Shown piece after piece: positions 17,133-26,262 of a stretch of DNA of 64,000 nt (positions within the stretch are counted from its first letter, which is position 1; each line of letters opens with the position of its first letter). Location of the stretch: contig JAUXVN010000013.1 in assembly GCA_030684555.1 (NCBI GenBank), positions 1 to 64,000 of the forward strand, read 5' to 3'. Source of the DNA: Ignavibacteria bacterium (GTDB lineage: Bacteria; Bacteroidota; Ignavibacteria; Ignavibacteriales; Ignavibacteriaceae). The notes beneath the pieces are model-generated. The model searched no databases. It was not told where the DNA came from and saw nothing but the letters and a program-made list of their open reading frames with translations. The translations under genes were made by a program, and so were the position numbers.

Positions 17133-17741
17133 TTACTTATCTTTGAATTCCATATCAACTAATTTAATTTCACTCGGATATGTAATTGAACCAAGCGCTG
17201 TTGAAACCGTTGGTCTTACATAAACCTCAATTGAGGATGATCTTCCGCCATTACCGCTTATTTGTAACATCAAATTAATTAACGACTCGTAACCTTTATT
17301 CTTAAACATCGAGACTAAATCGAATGATAATTGAATCGGAATATTTACAACATCACCTGTCCCGGGAACTGATACCGCATTGCCTAAATTTCCGGAAACA
17401 ACTTCTTTGCCGTCAAGAATAAATCTAAACGGTAATGAAGTAATTGATGCATCCGTTCTTGGAAAGCCGCCTGTACCATCATTTGGATTTTTTGCTTCAA
17501 CATTGATTGTTAGTGTTACCGGTAATTTACCGTTTGCAAAACTTGAAGTGAATTTTACAGCATCCATTGGTGAAAAATCGGAGATACGTGATTTTCCATC
17601 AAGCCCAATTCCTGCCACTCGAATATTATTTGTTACACCCATTTTGAATTTTAATCTGGTTAGATTTACATAAGTCTGATACACACTACAACTTTGGATA
17701 AATAACAACATAACAAAGATTACAAATAATAATTTTTTCAT
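17133..17741 (-). CDS. LEA type 2-like lipoprotein
   Basis: 202 residues. The signal ends in the lipobox FIQSC (Cys18). The mature part reads LPVTLTINVEAKNPN...SLPFRFILDGKEVVSGNLG...VPGTGDVVNIPIQLSFDLVSMF. This has the beta-sandwich pattern of LEA type 2 / WHy domains (strand, NPN turn, hydrophobic strand, G-rich turn, VPxxL). Such domains occur in desiccation and envelope proteins, but the role here is unknown. It lies 13 bases upstream of the ROK kinase and 14 bases downstream of the oxidoreductase, so probably in one transcript. Confidence 0.65.
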   Translation of the reverse strand: MKKLLFVIFVMLLFIQSCSVYQTYVNLTRLKFKMGVTNNIRVAGIGLDGKSRISDFSPMDAVKFTSSFANGKLPVTLTINVEAKNPNDGTGGFPRTDASITSLPFRFILDGKEVVSGNLGNAVSVPGTGDVVNIPIQLSFDLVSMFKNKGYESLINLMLQISGNGGRSSSIEVYVRPTVSTALGSITYPSEIKLVDMEFKDK

Positions 17742-17755
17742 AATTATCCTTTTAA

Positions 17756-18751
17756 TTAGAGTACTTTTTTAATTGAGTCTTCAATTTTTTCGATTATCAT
17801 TCTTGCTACTTTCAAGGCACGTAATCCATCTTCGCCTGAGACAATAGGTTTCTCATTATTTTGGATGGATAAAATGAATAATCTTAATTCATACATAAGT
17901 GCATTAACTTCTATCTGTTCAGGCTGTTCATAAATAACTTTTTTCTTACGGTCACCTATACCAATTTCGCCATAATTTATATGTGCTGAATCAACTTGTT
18001 CATTGGCAGGGACAAGTCGAAAAACTTCAGAAACCCCTGTGGTAAAATCGAGAGAAATATAATTATCTTTCTGGAATATTCTCATTTTTCTCATTTTCTT
18101 TTGTGAGATTCTGCTTGCGGTAACATTTGCAATTGCACCATTCTCAAATTCAATTCGAGCATTTGCAATATCAATTGTATCAGAGACAACTGCTACACCA
18201 CTTGCATCAACTTTTGCAACTTCACTTTTTACTAAACTTAAGATAATATCAATATCATGAATCATTAAATCAAGTACAACCGCCACATCAGTACCGCGCG
18301 GATTGAACTGCGCAAGTCTATCTGTTTGAATAAACTTTGGTTCGATATTATATTTTTCAAGTGCTAAAAGCGCAGGATTAAATCGTTCAATATGTCCTAC
18401 TTGAAGATTCAATCTTTTTTCAGTTGCAGTTTTTACCAAATCTTCAGCTTCCTCAATAGTTACCGTTATTGGTTTTTCGATAAAAATATGCACTCCTTTT
18501 TCAAGACAATACTTTCCGATTTCATGGTGTGCACTTGTAATAGCCGCAATAGATACGGCGTCGACTTCATTCAGTAGTTCATCAATAGTGTTAAATAATT
18601 TACAATTGAATTCTTTTGCAACTGATTCAGCTTGAGTTGAATCTTTATCATAAACACCGATTAATTTACATTCTTCTATTAAGGCAAACATTTTTGTGTG
18701 AAGTTTACCAAGATGTCCTGTTCCGATTACACCGACTTTAATTTTTTCCAT
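17756..18751 (-). CDS. Gfo/Idh/MocA family NAD(P)-dependent oxidoreductase
   Basis: 331 residues. The Rossmann motif GVIGTGHLGKLH is at 8-19, then the conserved EKPIT near 93-97, and the C-terminal beta-sheet domain with GHIERFNPA and DLMIHDIDIIL. The His-x-x-x-Asp pair in MIHDIDI fits the family active site. These enzymes oxidise or reduce sugars and related polyols; UDP-GlcNAc-derived or inositol substrates are possible, but none can be assigned. The start overlaps the upstream plug gene by 14 bases. Confidence 0.85.
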   Translation of the reverse strand: MEKIKVGVIGTGHLGKLHTKMFALIEECKLIGVYDKDSTQAESVAKEFNCKLFNTIDELLNEVDAVSIAAITSAHHEIGKYCLEKGVHIFIEKPITVTIEEAEDLVKTATEKRLNLQVGHIERFNPALLALEKYNIEPKFIQTDRLAQFNPRGTDVAVVLDLMIHDIDIILSLVKSEVAKVDASGVAVVSDTIDIANARIEFENGAIANVTASRISQKKMRKMRIFQKDNYISLDFTTGVSEVFRLVPANEQVDSAHINYGEIGIGDRKKKVIYEQPEQIEVNALMYELRLFILSIQNNEKPIVSGEDGLRALKVARMIIEKIEDSIKKVL

Positions 18752-20048
18752 TTTTATTATTCATGTTAATTGTTGAATAGCCAATTATTCTGTCATATCC
18801 TCCGAATGAAGGATCATTATAAAAAATAAATACACGATATATGTGAGAAGTTTCGAAAAGATTTCCTTCAAGAAAATTCCAGTCAATTTCATCACCGTTT
18901 TTGGTTACATAAAGATAATCGTAAATGCCTCGTTTTAAAGGAATTGTAAGGGTGAAGAGACCGTCTGAATTTCCCATTTTATATTTGTCATCGATAATCC
19001 AATTATTGAATGCACCGCTTAAATAGATGTCTGAATAAAATGGATCGGGTGGACGGATGGTGAATCTCACATTAAGATAATCTGAATAGACATCATTATA
19101 ATCACTTAGAATAAACCCGCCGTTTAGATCTTTCGTTCCCCGTTTATAAAATCGCGAAGTCTCAATTCTATCTCTTTGTGCATAAACTTCCTTTAAATTA
19201 AAATTTGTATACTGCTTAAGGTTTGCCAAACGATATTCATTGCCGGGCGTAATTCCTTTTGCAATGAAGTTAAAATTTCTATTTCCATCCCAATAAAATT
19301 CTGAGTATGAATTTTTTTTATCTTTTGTAATCACAGTAGGATAAAATATTTTTTGATTTTCTATAATCTCTGTAGCAATTACATTTTGAGGGAAAAATTC
19401 AAATGGAAGATTAAATCCTATATCAAAAATAAATGATTTTGCGAGATCGGAAGGAGAATAATATTTATCAGACCTTATTTCTGTATCTGATTTAATATTC
19501 AAATCGATCAGGTTTTCAGCTACAATAAATCGACCTTTTGCATATATTTTTGAAGTATCATTTACTGCTGTAACAAAAAACATCCACTTACCAGAAAACG
19601 GGAAATTAATATAACCATTGTTGTTTGGGAAAGATGATTTATAATGATATTGTGCCCCTGTTATGGTAACATGAAGTTTCACAAAATCTATAAATGGAAC
19701 AATCTCATTCCCCCGATTAAGTAAAAAAGTATTATTAACCGGATTCCAATTTCGATCACAAAACCGGAAATAAATACTTAACTCCGGATATGAATTAGAT
19801 TGGACATCAAACTCGATTGTAATAAATCCGGATGATTCACTACTGTTAAGTATTAAAGGAAACGAAGTCTGATCATCACCGGAATAAACTTGAAGACTCT
19901 TTACATTGAGTTGCGCAGGAATAGAAACTTGCACAAAAATCAATAGTAATAAAAGTAACTTAACCCGGGAAATTAGTTTTCTATTATACTTAAAATATTT
20001 CAATACACTTAATAGACTGCAACGGCACGTAGATTTTAACCGGTTCAT
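18738..20048 (-). CDS. Type IX secretion plug-like protein (DUF5103)
   Basis: Up to 436 residues. A signal-type hydrophobic stretch (VKLLLLLLIFVQVSIPAQ) precedes a beta-rich domain beginning LQVYSGDDQTSFPLI, then FITIEFDVQS, IYFRFCDRNWNPV and YKSSFPNNNGYINFPFSGKW. This is the pattern of DUF5103, now described as the T9SS plug that closes the SprA channel. The ATG at 20048 lies inside the preceding 77-residue gene and gives a 28-residue lead before the hydrophobic core. A TTG at 20003 would give a normal signal peptide and a 14-base overlap, so the start is uncertain. Three T9SS cargo proteins in the window support the assignment. Confidence 0.75.
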   Translation of the reverse strand: MNRLKSTCRCSLLSVLKYFKYNRKLISRVKLLLLLLIFVQVSIPAQLNVKSLQVYSGDDQTSFPLILNSSESSGFITIEFDVQSNSYPELSIYFRFCDRNWNPVNNTFLLNRGNEIVPFIDFVKLHVTITGAQYHYKSSFPNNNGYINFPFSGKWMFFVTAVNDTSKIYAKGRFIVAENLIDLNIKSDTEIRSDKYYSPSDLAKSFIFDIGFNLPFEFFPQNVIATEIIENQKIFYPTVITKDKKNSYSEFYWDGNRNFNFIAKGITPGNEYRLANLKQYTNFNLKEVYAQRDRIETSRFYKRGTKDLNGGFILSDYNDVYSDYLNVRFTIRPPDPFYSDIYLSGAFNNWIIDDKYKMGNSDGLFTLTIPLKRGIYDYLYVTKNGDEIDWNFLEGNLFETSHIYRVFIFYNDPSFGGYDRIIGYSTINMNNKNGKN

Positions 20049-20223
20049 TTTCTCTCATAGTTTCGAGCATCAAACCATCATCAAAAGCATTGGTAAGTGT
20101 CCCACTTTTGAAAACGATTTCATAAATTGGTGAATTAGAATTCGGGTCCATTACAATTCCATAATTTTCGTGCATTGTAATACTTAAAGTTTTCCCGATA
20201 AAATCGTTCCAGTTTACTTTCAT
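19990..20223 (-). CDS. Small conserved-looking protein of unknown function (77 residues)
   Basis: 77 residues, predicted to be mostly beta strand: GKTLSITMHENYGIVMD, IYEIVFKSGTLTNAFDDGLMLE, then VKIYVPLQSIKCIEIF. The pattern recalls small Sm-like or OB-like barrels that adapt or bind, but I cannot place it in a family. It is likely real: its ATG overlaps the stop of the upstream gene (ATGA), it keeps a strong hydrophobic/polar alternation, and its 3' end runs into the plug gene. Its tie to the T9SS plug is by position only. Confidence 0.6.
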   Translation of the reverse strand: MKVNWNDFIGKTLSITMHENYGIVMDPNSNSPIYEIVFKSGTLTNAFDDGLMLETMRENEPVKIYVPLQSIKCIEIF

Positions 20224-20945
20224 GGTCTCTCCGTTAAAGTGTTTTTTATTAATTGAATAAACTCTTTTTTATCTTCACAAAAATAATATGTGTCGATTAA
20301 ATGATCAGCCATCGCAAATTCTCCTGCATTGATATAATTCATGTAGATAGATGCGAAAGCAGATTCTAATAATTTTGATGTCTTGCAATTTTTCCCGTAT
20401 GACAACAAAAAATCTGTAACTACTGAAAAGATTTCCTCATTCTCTTTTAACAAAATATCAATACAGTCATCATAATCAGTTTCAAAACTTTCACCATTGA
20501 AAAATAATAGATTTAATGGTGAAAAAAAGAGATCAATATTTGCTGAATTGTTTAATTTATCGAAATTGGGAAAGCCTATTGCCAAAACAGTTAATCCCGA
20601 TTCTTCCGAATAGATCAGTTCAGGTTTTTTAACACCCGAATTGATTGTAGTGATTAACTCAATATTGTTTCCTAACGTGTAAACAAATAAAACAAAGTTT
20701 GGTATTGTTTTATTCATATCTTCAGAAATTATTAATAGTTCATAAATACCATCTTCATCAATATCATAATATTCAGTAGTTAGATTTGGATATTCAAGAA
20801 CATGAGTTTCAGAAGTTTCAGTTGAAACAATCGTTAGTAGATTATTTTCCCGGGTAATAATATAATTTCCAACCGTGTCAACTTGTGGGTAAAGAAGACA
20901 CGGTATAGAAACAAGTACAAACAACAAATAAATTATTTTTCCCAA
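20220..20945 (-). CDS. Secreted protein with one FG-GAP-like motif, unknown function
   Basis: 241 residues with a clear signal peptide (MGKIIYLLFVLVSIPCLLYPQ). Residues ~50-75 read TTEYYDIDEDGIYELLII, the D-x-D-x-D-G calcium-loop pattern of FG-GAP/VCBS propeller blades, but only one clear copy is present. The C-terminal third looks helical (YMNYINAGEFAMADHLIDTYYF). I know of no assigned function. It starts the four-base-coupled series with the 77-residue protein and the T9SS plug, and lies 16 bases downstream of pntB. Confidence 0.6.
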   Translation of the reverse strand: MGKIIYLLFVLVSIPCLLYPQVDTVGNYIITRENNLLTIVSTETSETHVLEYPNLTTEYYDIDEDGIYELLIISEDMNKTIPNFVLFVYTLGNNIELITTINSGVKKPELIYSEESGLTVLAIGFPNFDKLNNSANIDLFFSPLNLLFFNGESFETDYDDCIDILLKENEEIFSVVTDFLLSYGKNCKTSKLLESAFASIYMNYINAGEFAMADHLIDTYYFCEDKKEFIQLIKNTLTERP

Positions 20946-20961
20946 TGTTTATCTATAAATC

Positions 20962-22377
20962 TTAAGATAGATTCTTTAATTCATTATTCAATTTACCTAT
21001 CGCTTCTTTAGCATCACCAAAGTACATTAATGTATTTTGATTATAGAATAATTCATTGTCAATACCGGCATATCCGGCAGCCATAGATCGTTTAATAATA
21101 ATTACAGTTTTTGAATGATCTGCATTCAAGATTGGCATTCCGTAAATCGGAGAAGCAGGATTATTTCGAGCTGCAGGATTAACAACATCATTCGCTCCGA
21201 TAATTAAAGAAATATCTGTGTTAGCAAACTCTTCATTAATATCTTCAAGCGCATATAATTTTTCGTAAGGGACGTTTGATTCAGCAAGAAGTATGTTCAT
21301 GTGTCCCGGCATTCTACCCGCAACAGGGTGAATAGCAAACTTCACGTCACATCCTTTTTTATTAAGAATATCCATTAAATCCTTAACCGCATGTTGAGCT
21401 TGTGCAACAGCCATACCATAACCCGGAATTATCATAACGCTGCTTGCAGCATCAAAAATCATCGCAGCTTCTTCAGAGTCAATTGATTTTATATTTACTT
21501 CTTTTTTTGCACCGGAGGCTGCTTCTGCTGCAGCATTTTGTCCCCATCCTCCCATAACCACATTTAAGAGAGAACGGTTCATTGCTTTACACATGATATT
21601 TGTTAGAATAATTCCAGATGCACCAACTAACGCACCGGCAATAATCAACATATTATTATCGATTACAAAACCTGTCGCAGAGGCTGCAATACCTGAATAT
21701 GAATTGAGAAGTGAAATTGCAACCGGCATATCAGCCCCACCGATTGGGATGACTAAAAGAATTCCGAGTAAAAGTGAAACACCGAGGATTACTAAGAAAA
21801 GCGTTTGTTCTGTCGGATAAAAAACTCCAACTACCAACAAACCAAAAACCCCAACCAAAAGGAGTAAATTAAGTGGGTGCTGAAGTGGAAATTTAATAAC
21901 GTTCCCACTTACAATACCTTGCAATTTTCCAAAGGCTACTAATGATCCGGTAAATGTAATTCCACCTATTATTAAACTTAGTGCGATAGTAATTGCCATC
22001 TTAGCAGAAAATACTTCTACTCTCGTATTTGAAGGATCAAGAGTTTGCAAATACTCGGTAAGTCCAACTAATGCAGATGCACCGCCGCCGAAACCGTTCA
22101 ACAATCCAACCATTTGAGGCATGGCTGTCATCTCAACTTTAATTGCTATAAAACTACCGATTGCGGAGCCAATAACAATACCGGCAATGATGTATTGATA
22201 ACTAATAATATGTTCATTCAAAAGAGTAACAACAATTGCCAAAAACATACCAACTGCTGAATAGATGTTCCCTTTTCTTGCTTTTGTAGGGGAACTGAGC
22301 ATCTTTATTCCAAAAATGAATAGAAATGATGCAATCAAATAAACCGAATTTACTAAAATATCTTTGTATGCTTCCAT
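20962..22377 (-). CDS. pntB: NAD(P) transhydrogenase subunit beta
   Basis: 471 residues, the standard PntB length. The N-terminal half has nine or so membrane helices with [13 protein letters not shown] and [17 protein letters not shown]. The C-terminal NADP-binding domain III has [35 protein letters not shown]-like sequence, [11 protein letters not shown] and [10 protein letters not shown]. Together with the two alpha subunits it couples hydride transfer between NADH and NADP to proton movement across the inner membrane. It is last in the three-gene pnt operon. Confidence 0.97.
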   Translation of the reverse strand: [471 protein letters not shown]

Positions 22378-22384
22378 TTTTATC

Positions 22385-22669
22385 TCATTTCTTCTTGAAC
22401 ATCTTTAACATACGGTCAGTTACTAAGTAACCACCGACTACATTTATCGTTGCAAATATTATTGCAATTATACCGAGAACCGTAGCAACCTTGAAATCTT
22501 CTATTCCGGAAGCAATAATTGCCCCGACAATCGTTATTCCAGAAATTGCATTAGAACCCGACATCAACGGTGTATGCAGTGTCGGCGGGACTTTTGCTAT
22601 CAATTCAAATCCGACAAAGCATGCCAGTGCAAATATGTATATTAGCATGAAAAGATCTGTATGTTCCAT
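22385..22669 (-). CDS. pntAB: NAD(P) transhydrogenase subunit alpha, membrane part
   Basis: 94 residues, three membrane helices: LFMLIYIFALACFVGFEL, LHTPLMSGSNAISGI and IVGAIIASGI...ATVLGIIAIIFATINVVGGY. TPLMSGSNAISG is the family mark. In E. coli this region is fused to PntA; here it is separate, a common arrangement outside the enterics. It is 21 bases from pntAA and 7 bases from pntB. Confidence 0.95.
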   Translation of the reverse strand: MEHTDLFMLIYIFALACFVGFELIAKVPPTLHTPLMSGSNAISGITIVGAIIASGIEDFKVATVLGIIAIIFATINVVGGYLVTDRMLKMFKKK

Positions 22670-22690
22670 TTATAAATTCCTTTTAATTTA

Positions 22691-23827
22691 TTAAACCAAT
22701 GGTTTTATTCGTTGATTATATACTTCACCTTGATAAGAGATTAATGACTCTTTCACAATATCATTATTTAAATCAAGAGTGACAGTCCCTCCCTTACCAA
22801 TTTCTGTAAGAAGGGCTAAAATATTTTTCGAATACAATTCACTCGCCTGTGTGGGTATTAATCCTGGCAAATTAGTTTCACCTATTATCGTAACTCCGTG
22901 TTTAACAACTGTTTTATTCATTTCACTGAGTTCGCAATTTCCACCGAATTCAGCAGCCATGTCAAGAACAACAGATCCATGTTTCATGTTTTTAACCATT
23001 TCCTCAGTTACTAATACCGGAGCTTTTTTACCCGGGATTAATGCAGTTGTAATCACAATATCAGCTTGTGTAATGTGTTTAAATAAAACTTCTTTTTGCT
23101 TTTGAAGAAACTCGGCACTCTGTTCTTTAGCATAACCACGTTCATCTTGCAATGAAACATCCTGTTCAACTTCAATAAATCTTCCACCGAGACTTAAGAC
23201 TTCTTCTTTTACTGCTGTTCTAACATCAGAAACTTCTACAATTGCACCGAGACGTTTTGCAGTCCCAAGTGCTTGCAATCCGGCTACACCTGCCCCCATG
23301 ATTACAACTTTAGCAGGAGTGATTGTTCCGGCAGCAGTCATCAATAATGGGAAAATTTTACCGAGATGATTTGCTGCAAGTAGTACACTCTTATAACCTG
23401 CTAAATTACTTTGTGAACTAAGTGCATCCATTTTTTGTGCGCGTGTAATACGAGGAATAAAATCCATTGCAATTACATTTACACCAGCGGCAGCGCTCTC
23501 TTTTGCTAATTGAGGGTAGTTCAGTGGGAAGAAAAATGAGATTAACAAAGTCCCCTTTTTCATTAATTGAAGTTCATTGATTGATGAATCAACCACAGGA
23601 CGCTGAACCTTGCAAATTACGTCTGAAGCCTCAAACACTTCTTTAACATTTGACAATATTTTAGCACCTGCATTAATATAATTTTCATCTAAGAAATGAG
23701 CATTGAGACCCGCATTAGTCTCAACAACAATCTCAAAACCTAACTTAATAAGTTTCGAAGCGGTATCGGGTGTTATAGCTACTCTATTTTCCCCCGAGAG
23801 AATTTCCTTTGGAATTCCGATTACCAC
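22691..23827 (-). CDS. pntAA: NAD(P) transhydrogenase subunit alpha, soluble NAD-binding part
   Basis: 378 residues. It begins with GTG (GGAG about 8 bases upstream) and reads VIGIPKEILSGENRVAITPDT, the alanine dehydrogenase/PntA N-terminal pattern. The NAD site is VVIMGAGVAGLQALGTAKRLGA, and ITTALIPGKKAPVLVTEEMV and GSVVLDMAAEFGGNCELS follow. It ends where the fused PntA of E. coli would enter the membrane region, which is here encoded by pntAB. First gene of the operon; the 280-base region upstream is shared with the divergent ppk1. Confidence 0.96.
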   Translation of the reverse strand: MVIGIPKEILSGENRVAITPDTASKLIKLGFEIVVETNAGLNAHFLDENYINAGAKILSNVKEVFEASDVICKVQRPVVDSSINELQLMKKGTLLISFFFPLNYPQLAKESAAAGVNVIAMDFIPRITRAQKMDALSSQSNLAGYKSVLLAANHLGKIFPLLMTAAGTITPAKVVIMGAGVAGLQALGTAKRLGAIVEVSDVRTAVKEEVLSLGGRFIEVEQDVSLQDERGYAKEQSAEFLQKQKEVLFKHITQADIVITTALIPGKKAPVLVTEEMVKNMKHGSVVLDMAAEFGGNCELSEMNKTVVKHGVTIIGETNLPGLIPTQASELYSKNILALLTEIGKGGTVTLDLNNDIVKESLISYQGEVYNQRIKPLV

Positions 23828-24107
23828 AATAAATCTCCTTTTTCTGTATGATTAATTCTAATTATTATGCAAAAAATACGATTTTTAGGGTTTAGCGGCA
23901 AAATAAAAGAACGATTTGTTCAAGATATTTTCATTAATTGGTTTAACTCACGGTTAAAGAGTGATTCGAGCTGTTAATTACCATCCAAATCACTATTTTT
24001 AAGAATCCTCATGGGGGTTCAGTTAAGTTTACACCGCTTAATAAATAATTGACAAGATAAAATTCCCAATTTGTCTTATATTATCACACTTTAAAAATGA
24101 GATTTTT

Positions 24108-26222
24108 ATGTTAGGCAAGGAATTATTAAAAACTTATTCAAACAAAGAGAATTTTTTTAATCGTGATTTAAGTTGGATAGAGTTCAATAAAAGAGTTCTC
24201 GAAGAAGCACTCAATCCGGATTTACCAATTCTTGATAAGGTGAAATTTGTATCAATATTCTCATCTAACCTTGATGAGTTCTATATGATACGTGTGTCCG
24301 GGCTAAAAGAACAAGTTGCGGCAAATGTTTTGGAACCCACTATAGATGGGTTGACACCAAACGAACAGTTGCAGAAAATTGAGGCTGCAATCAAACCATT
24401 ACTCAAACAATTAATTGATTTATGGAAGAATGAAATTATTCCTACTTTAAAAGAGAATAATATTCATGTTTGTACTCTCGAAGATTTAACTGAACAGGAA
24501 CTTTCAGCTTTACAAGACTACTTCAAAAAAGAAATATTTCCTGTTCTAACACCGCTTGCTTTTGATCCGGGGAGACCTTTTCCATACATATCAAATCTGA
24601 GTCTTAGCCTTGCTGTGCTTATATTAAATCCTAAAGGGGAACAGCATTTTGCACGTGTAAAAGTACCGAGTATTTTACCAAGGCTCTTGCAAATCGATAC
24701 CATACTTCATCCTAAAAAAACACAGAATAATGGAAACTACTGTGCTAAGTTCATTTGGTTAGGTGATTTAATAAAAGCAAACCTGCAGCTCCTTTTCCCT
24801 AAGATGGAAGTAGTTGAAGCTCATCGTTTTAGGATTACAAGAGATACAGATATTGAACTTCAAGAAGATGAAGCAGATGATCTTCTACGTGTGATAGAAG
24901 AAAATATTCGCCAAAGAAGATTCGGTAGTGTTGTAAGACTTGAAGTAGAAAAAGATATGCCTGATTTCATGCTTGAGACGTTAATCGAAAATTTACAAAT
25001 CAAATCAAGTGATGTTCATATTCTTGATGGACCTTTAGCTTTAAGCGATATCATGCAATTATATAATTTGCCGCTTCATCAACTAAAAGAAAAATCATTT
25101 TATCCTGTTATTCCAAAAGTTTTTGAAGACGATGATGATATTTTTTCAATTATAAAGTATAAAAATATTTTACTTCATCACCCATTTGATTCATTTATTC
25201 CGGTCATCGATTTTATTAAAAAAGCTTCAAAAGATCCTGATGTGCTTGCTATTAAACAGACTTTATATCGTGTAGGAGCTAATTCACCCGTAGTAAAATA
25301 TCTCATTGAAGCCGCCGATAGAGGAAAACAAGTCGCTGTTTTAGTTGAACTGAAAGCAAGGTTTGATGAAGAAAATAATATCTACTGGGCTCGTGAACTT
25401 GAAAAAGCCGGCGCTCATGTTGTATATGGATTGGTTGGTTTGAAAACTCATTCAAAAATGACTCTTGTTGTTAGACGAGAAAATGAAGGTGTAAAACGAT
25501 ATGTTCATCTTGCAACCGGAAACTATAACGCAACTTCAGCAAAATTGTACACTGATTTGGGTTACTTTACAACCAATGAGGAGATCTGTTCCGATGTTTC
25601 TGATATTTTTAATTATTTGACAGGATACTCCAAACAAACAGAATTTAGAAAATTATGGGTTGCTCCAATAACATTGCGGAATAAACTTTTCTCCTATATT
25701 CTACAGGAGATCGAGAATGCTAAAATTGGAATTGCGTCAAGAATTATTTTAAAAGTCAATTCTTTAGTCGATCCACTTATTATTTCAGCGTTATATGAAG
25801 CTTCTAATGTCGGTGTAAAAATTGATTTAATTGTTAGAGGTATTTGTTGTCTCGTTCCACAAAAACCCGGTCTCAGCGAAAACATAAATGTAATTAGTAT
25901 TGTTGGAAGATATCTTGAACATAGCAGAATTTTCTATTTTTTTAATAATGGAAATGAAGAAGTATTTTTCAGCAGTGCGGATATTATGCAAAGAAATCTT
26001 GATAGACGTGTAGAGGTAACTTTTCCCATAGAAGATAAGAAAATAAAAGATTATGTTATCAACACCATTCTGAAGGTTTATTTAAAAGATAATTCTAAAG
26101 CGAGAGTTCTATCGTCAGGAATGGAATATGTGAATATAAATGATGGCCAAAAAGCAACTAATTCGCAAGAATGGTTTATGAAACATGTCATCAAAAAATC
26201 ACAAAAATTTACAAAAAAATAA
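24108..26222 (+). CDS. ppk1: Polyphosphate kinase 1
   Basis: 704 residues, full PPK1 length. It polymerises the gamma phosphate of ATP into polyphosphate. The N domain starts FFNRDLSWIEFNKRVLEEA. The catalytic part carries IKQTLYRVGANSPVV, LKARFDEENNI, H448 in KTHSKM (the autophosphorylated His of the family) and the second conserved His H605 in LEHSRIFYF. All family domains are present. No exopolyphosphatase is next to it; mrp follows after 40 bases, possibly co-transcribed. Upstream, TTGACA at 24049 is not at standard distance from a clear -10. Confidence 0.97.
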   Translation: MLGKELLKTYSNKENFFNRDLSWIEFNKRVLEEALNPDLPILDKVKFVSIFSSNLDEFYMIRVSGLKEQVAANVLEPTIDGLTPNEQLQKIEAAIKPLLKQLIDLWKNEIIPTLKENNIHVCTLEDLTEQELSALQDYFKKEIFPVLTPLAFDPGRPFPYISNLSLSLAVLILNPKGEQHFARVKVPSILPRLLQIDTILHPKKTQNNGNYCAKFIWLGDLIKANLQLLFPKMEVVEAHRFRITRDTDIELQEDEADDLLRVIEENIRQRRFGSVVRLEVEKDMPDFMLETLIENLQIKSSDVHILDGPLALSDIMQLYNLPLHQLKEKSFYPVIPKVFEDDDDIFSIIKYKNILLHHPFDSFIPVIDFIKKASKDPDVLAIKQTLYRVGANSPVVKYLIEAADRGKQVAVLVELKARFDEENNIYWARELEKAGAHVVYGLVGLKTHSKMTLVVRRENEGVKRYVHLATGNYNATSAKLYTDLGYFTTNEEICSDVSDIFNYLTGYSKQTEFRKLWVAPITLRNKLFSYILQEIENAKIGIASRIILKVNSLVDPLIISALYEASNVGVKIDLIVRGICCLVPQKPGLSENINVISIVGRYLEHSRIFYFFNNGNEEVFFSSADIMQRNLDRRVEVTFPIEDKKIKDYVINTILKVYLKDNSKARVLSSGMEYVNINDGQKATNSQEWFMKHVIKKSQKFTKK

Positions 26223-26262
26223 ATTTTATAAATGAAACAAATTTCACTTTTGGAGAGATTGA

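Noticed and set aside
24049-24082. TTGACA and TATATT before ppk1 as a promoter
   Set aside because: The spacer is 22 bases, outside the normal range, and the second element does not fit TAnnTTTG.
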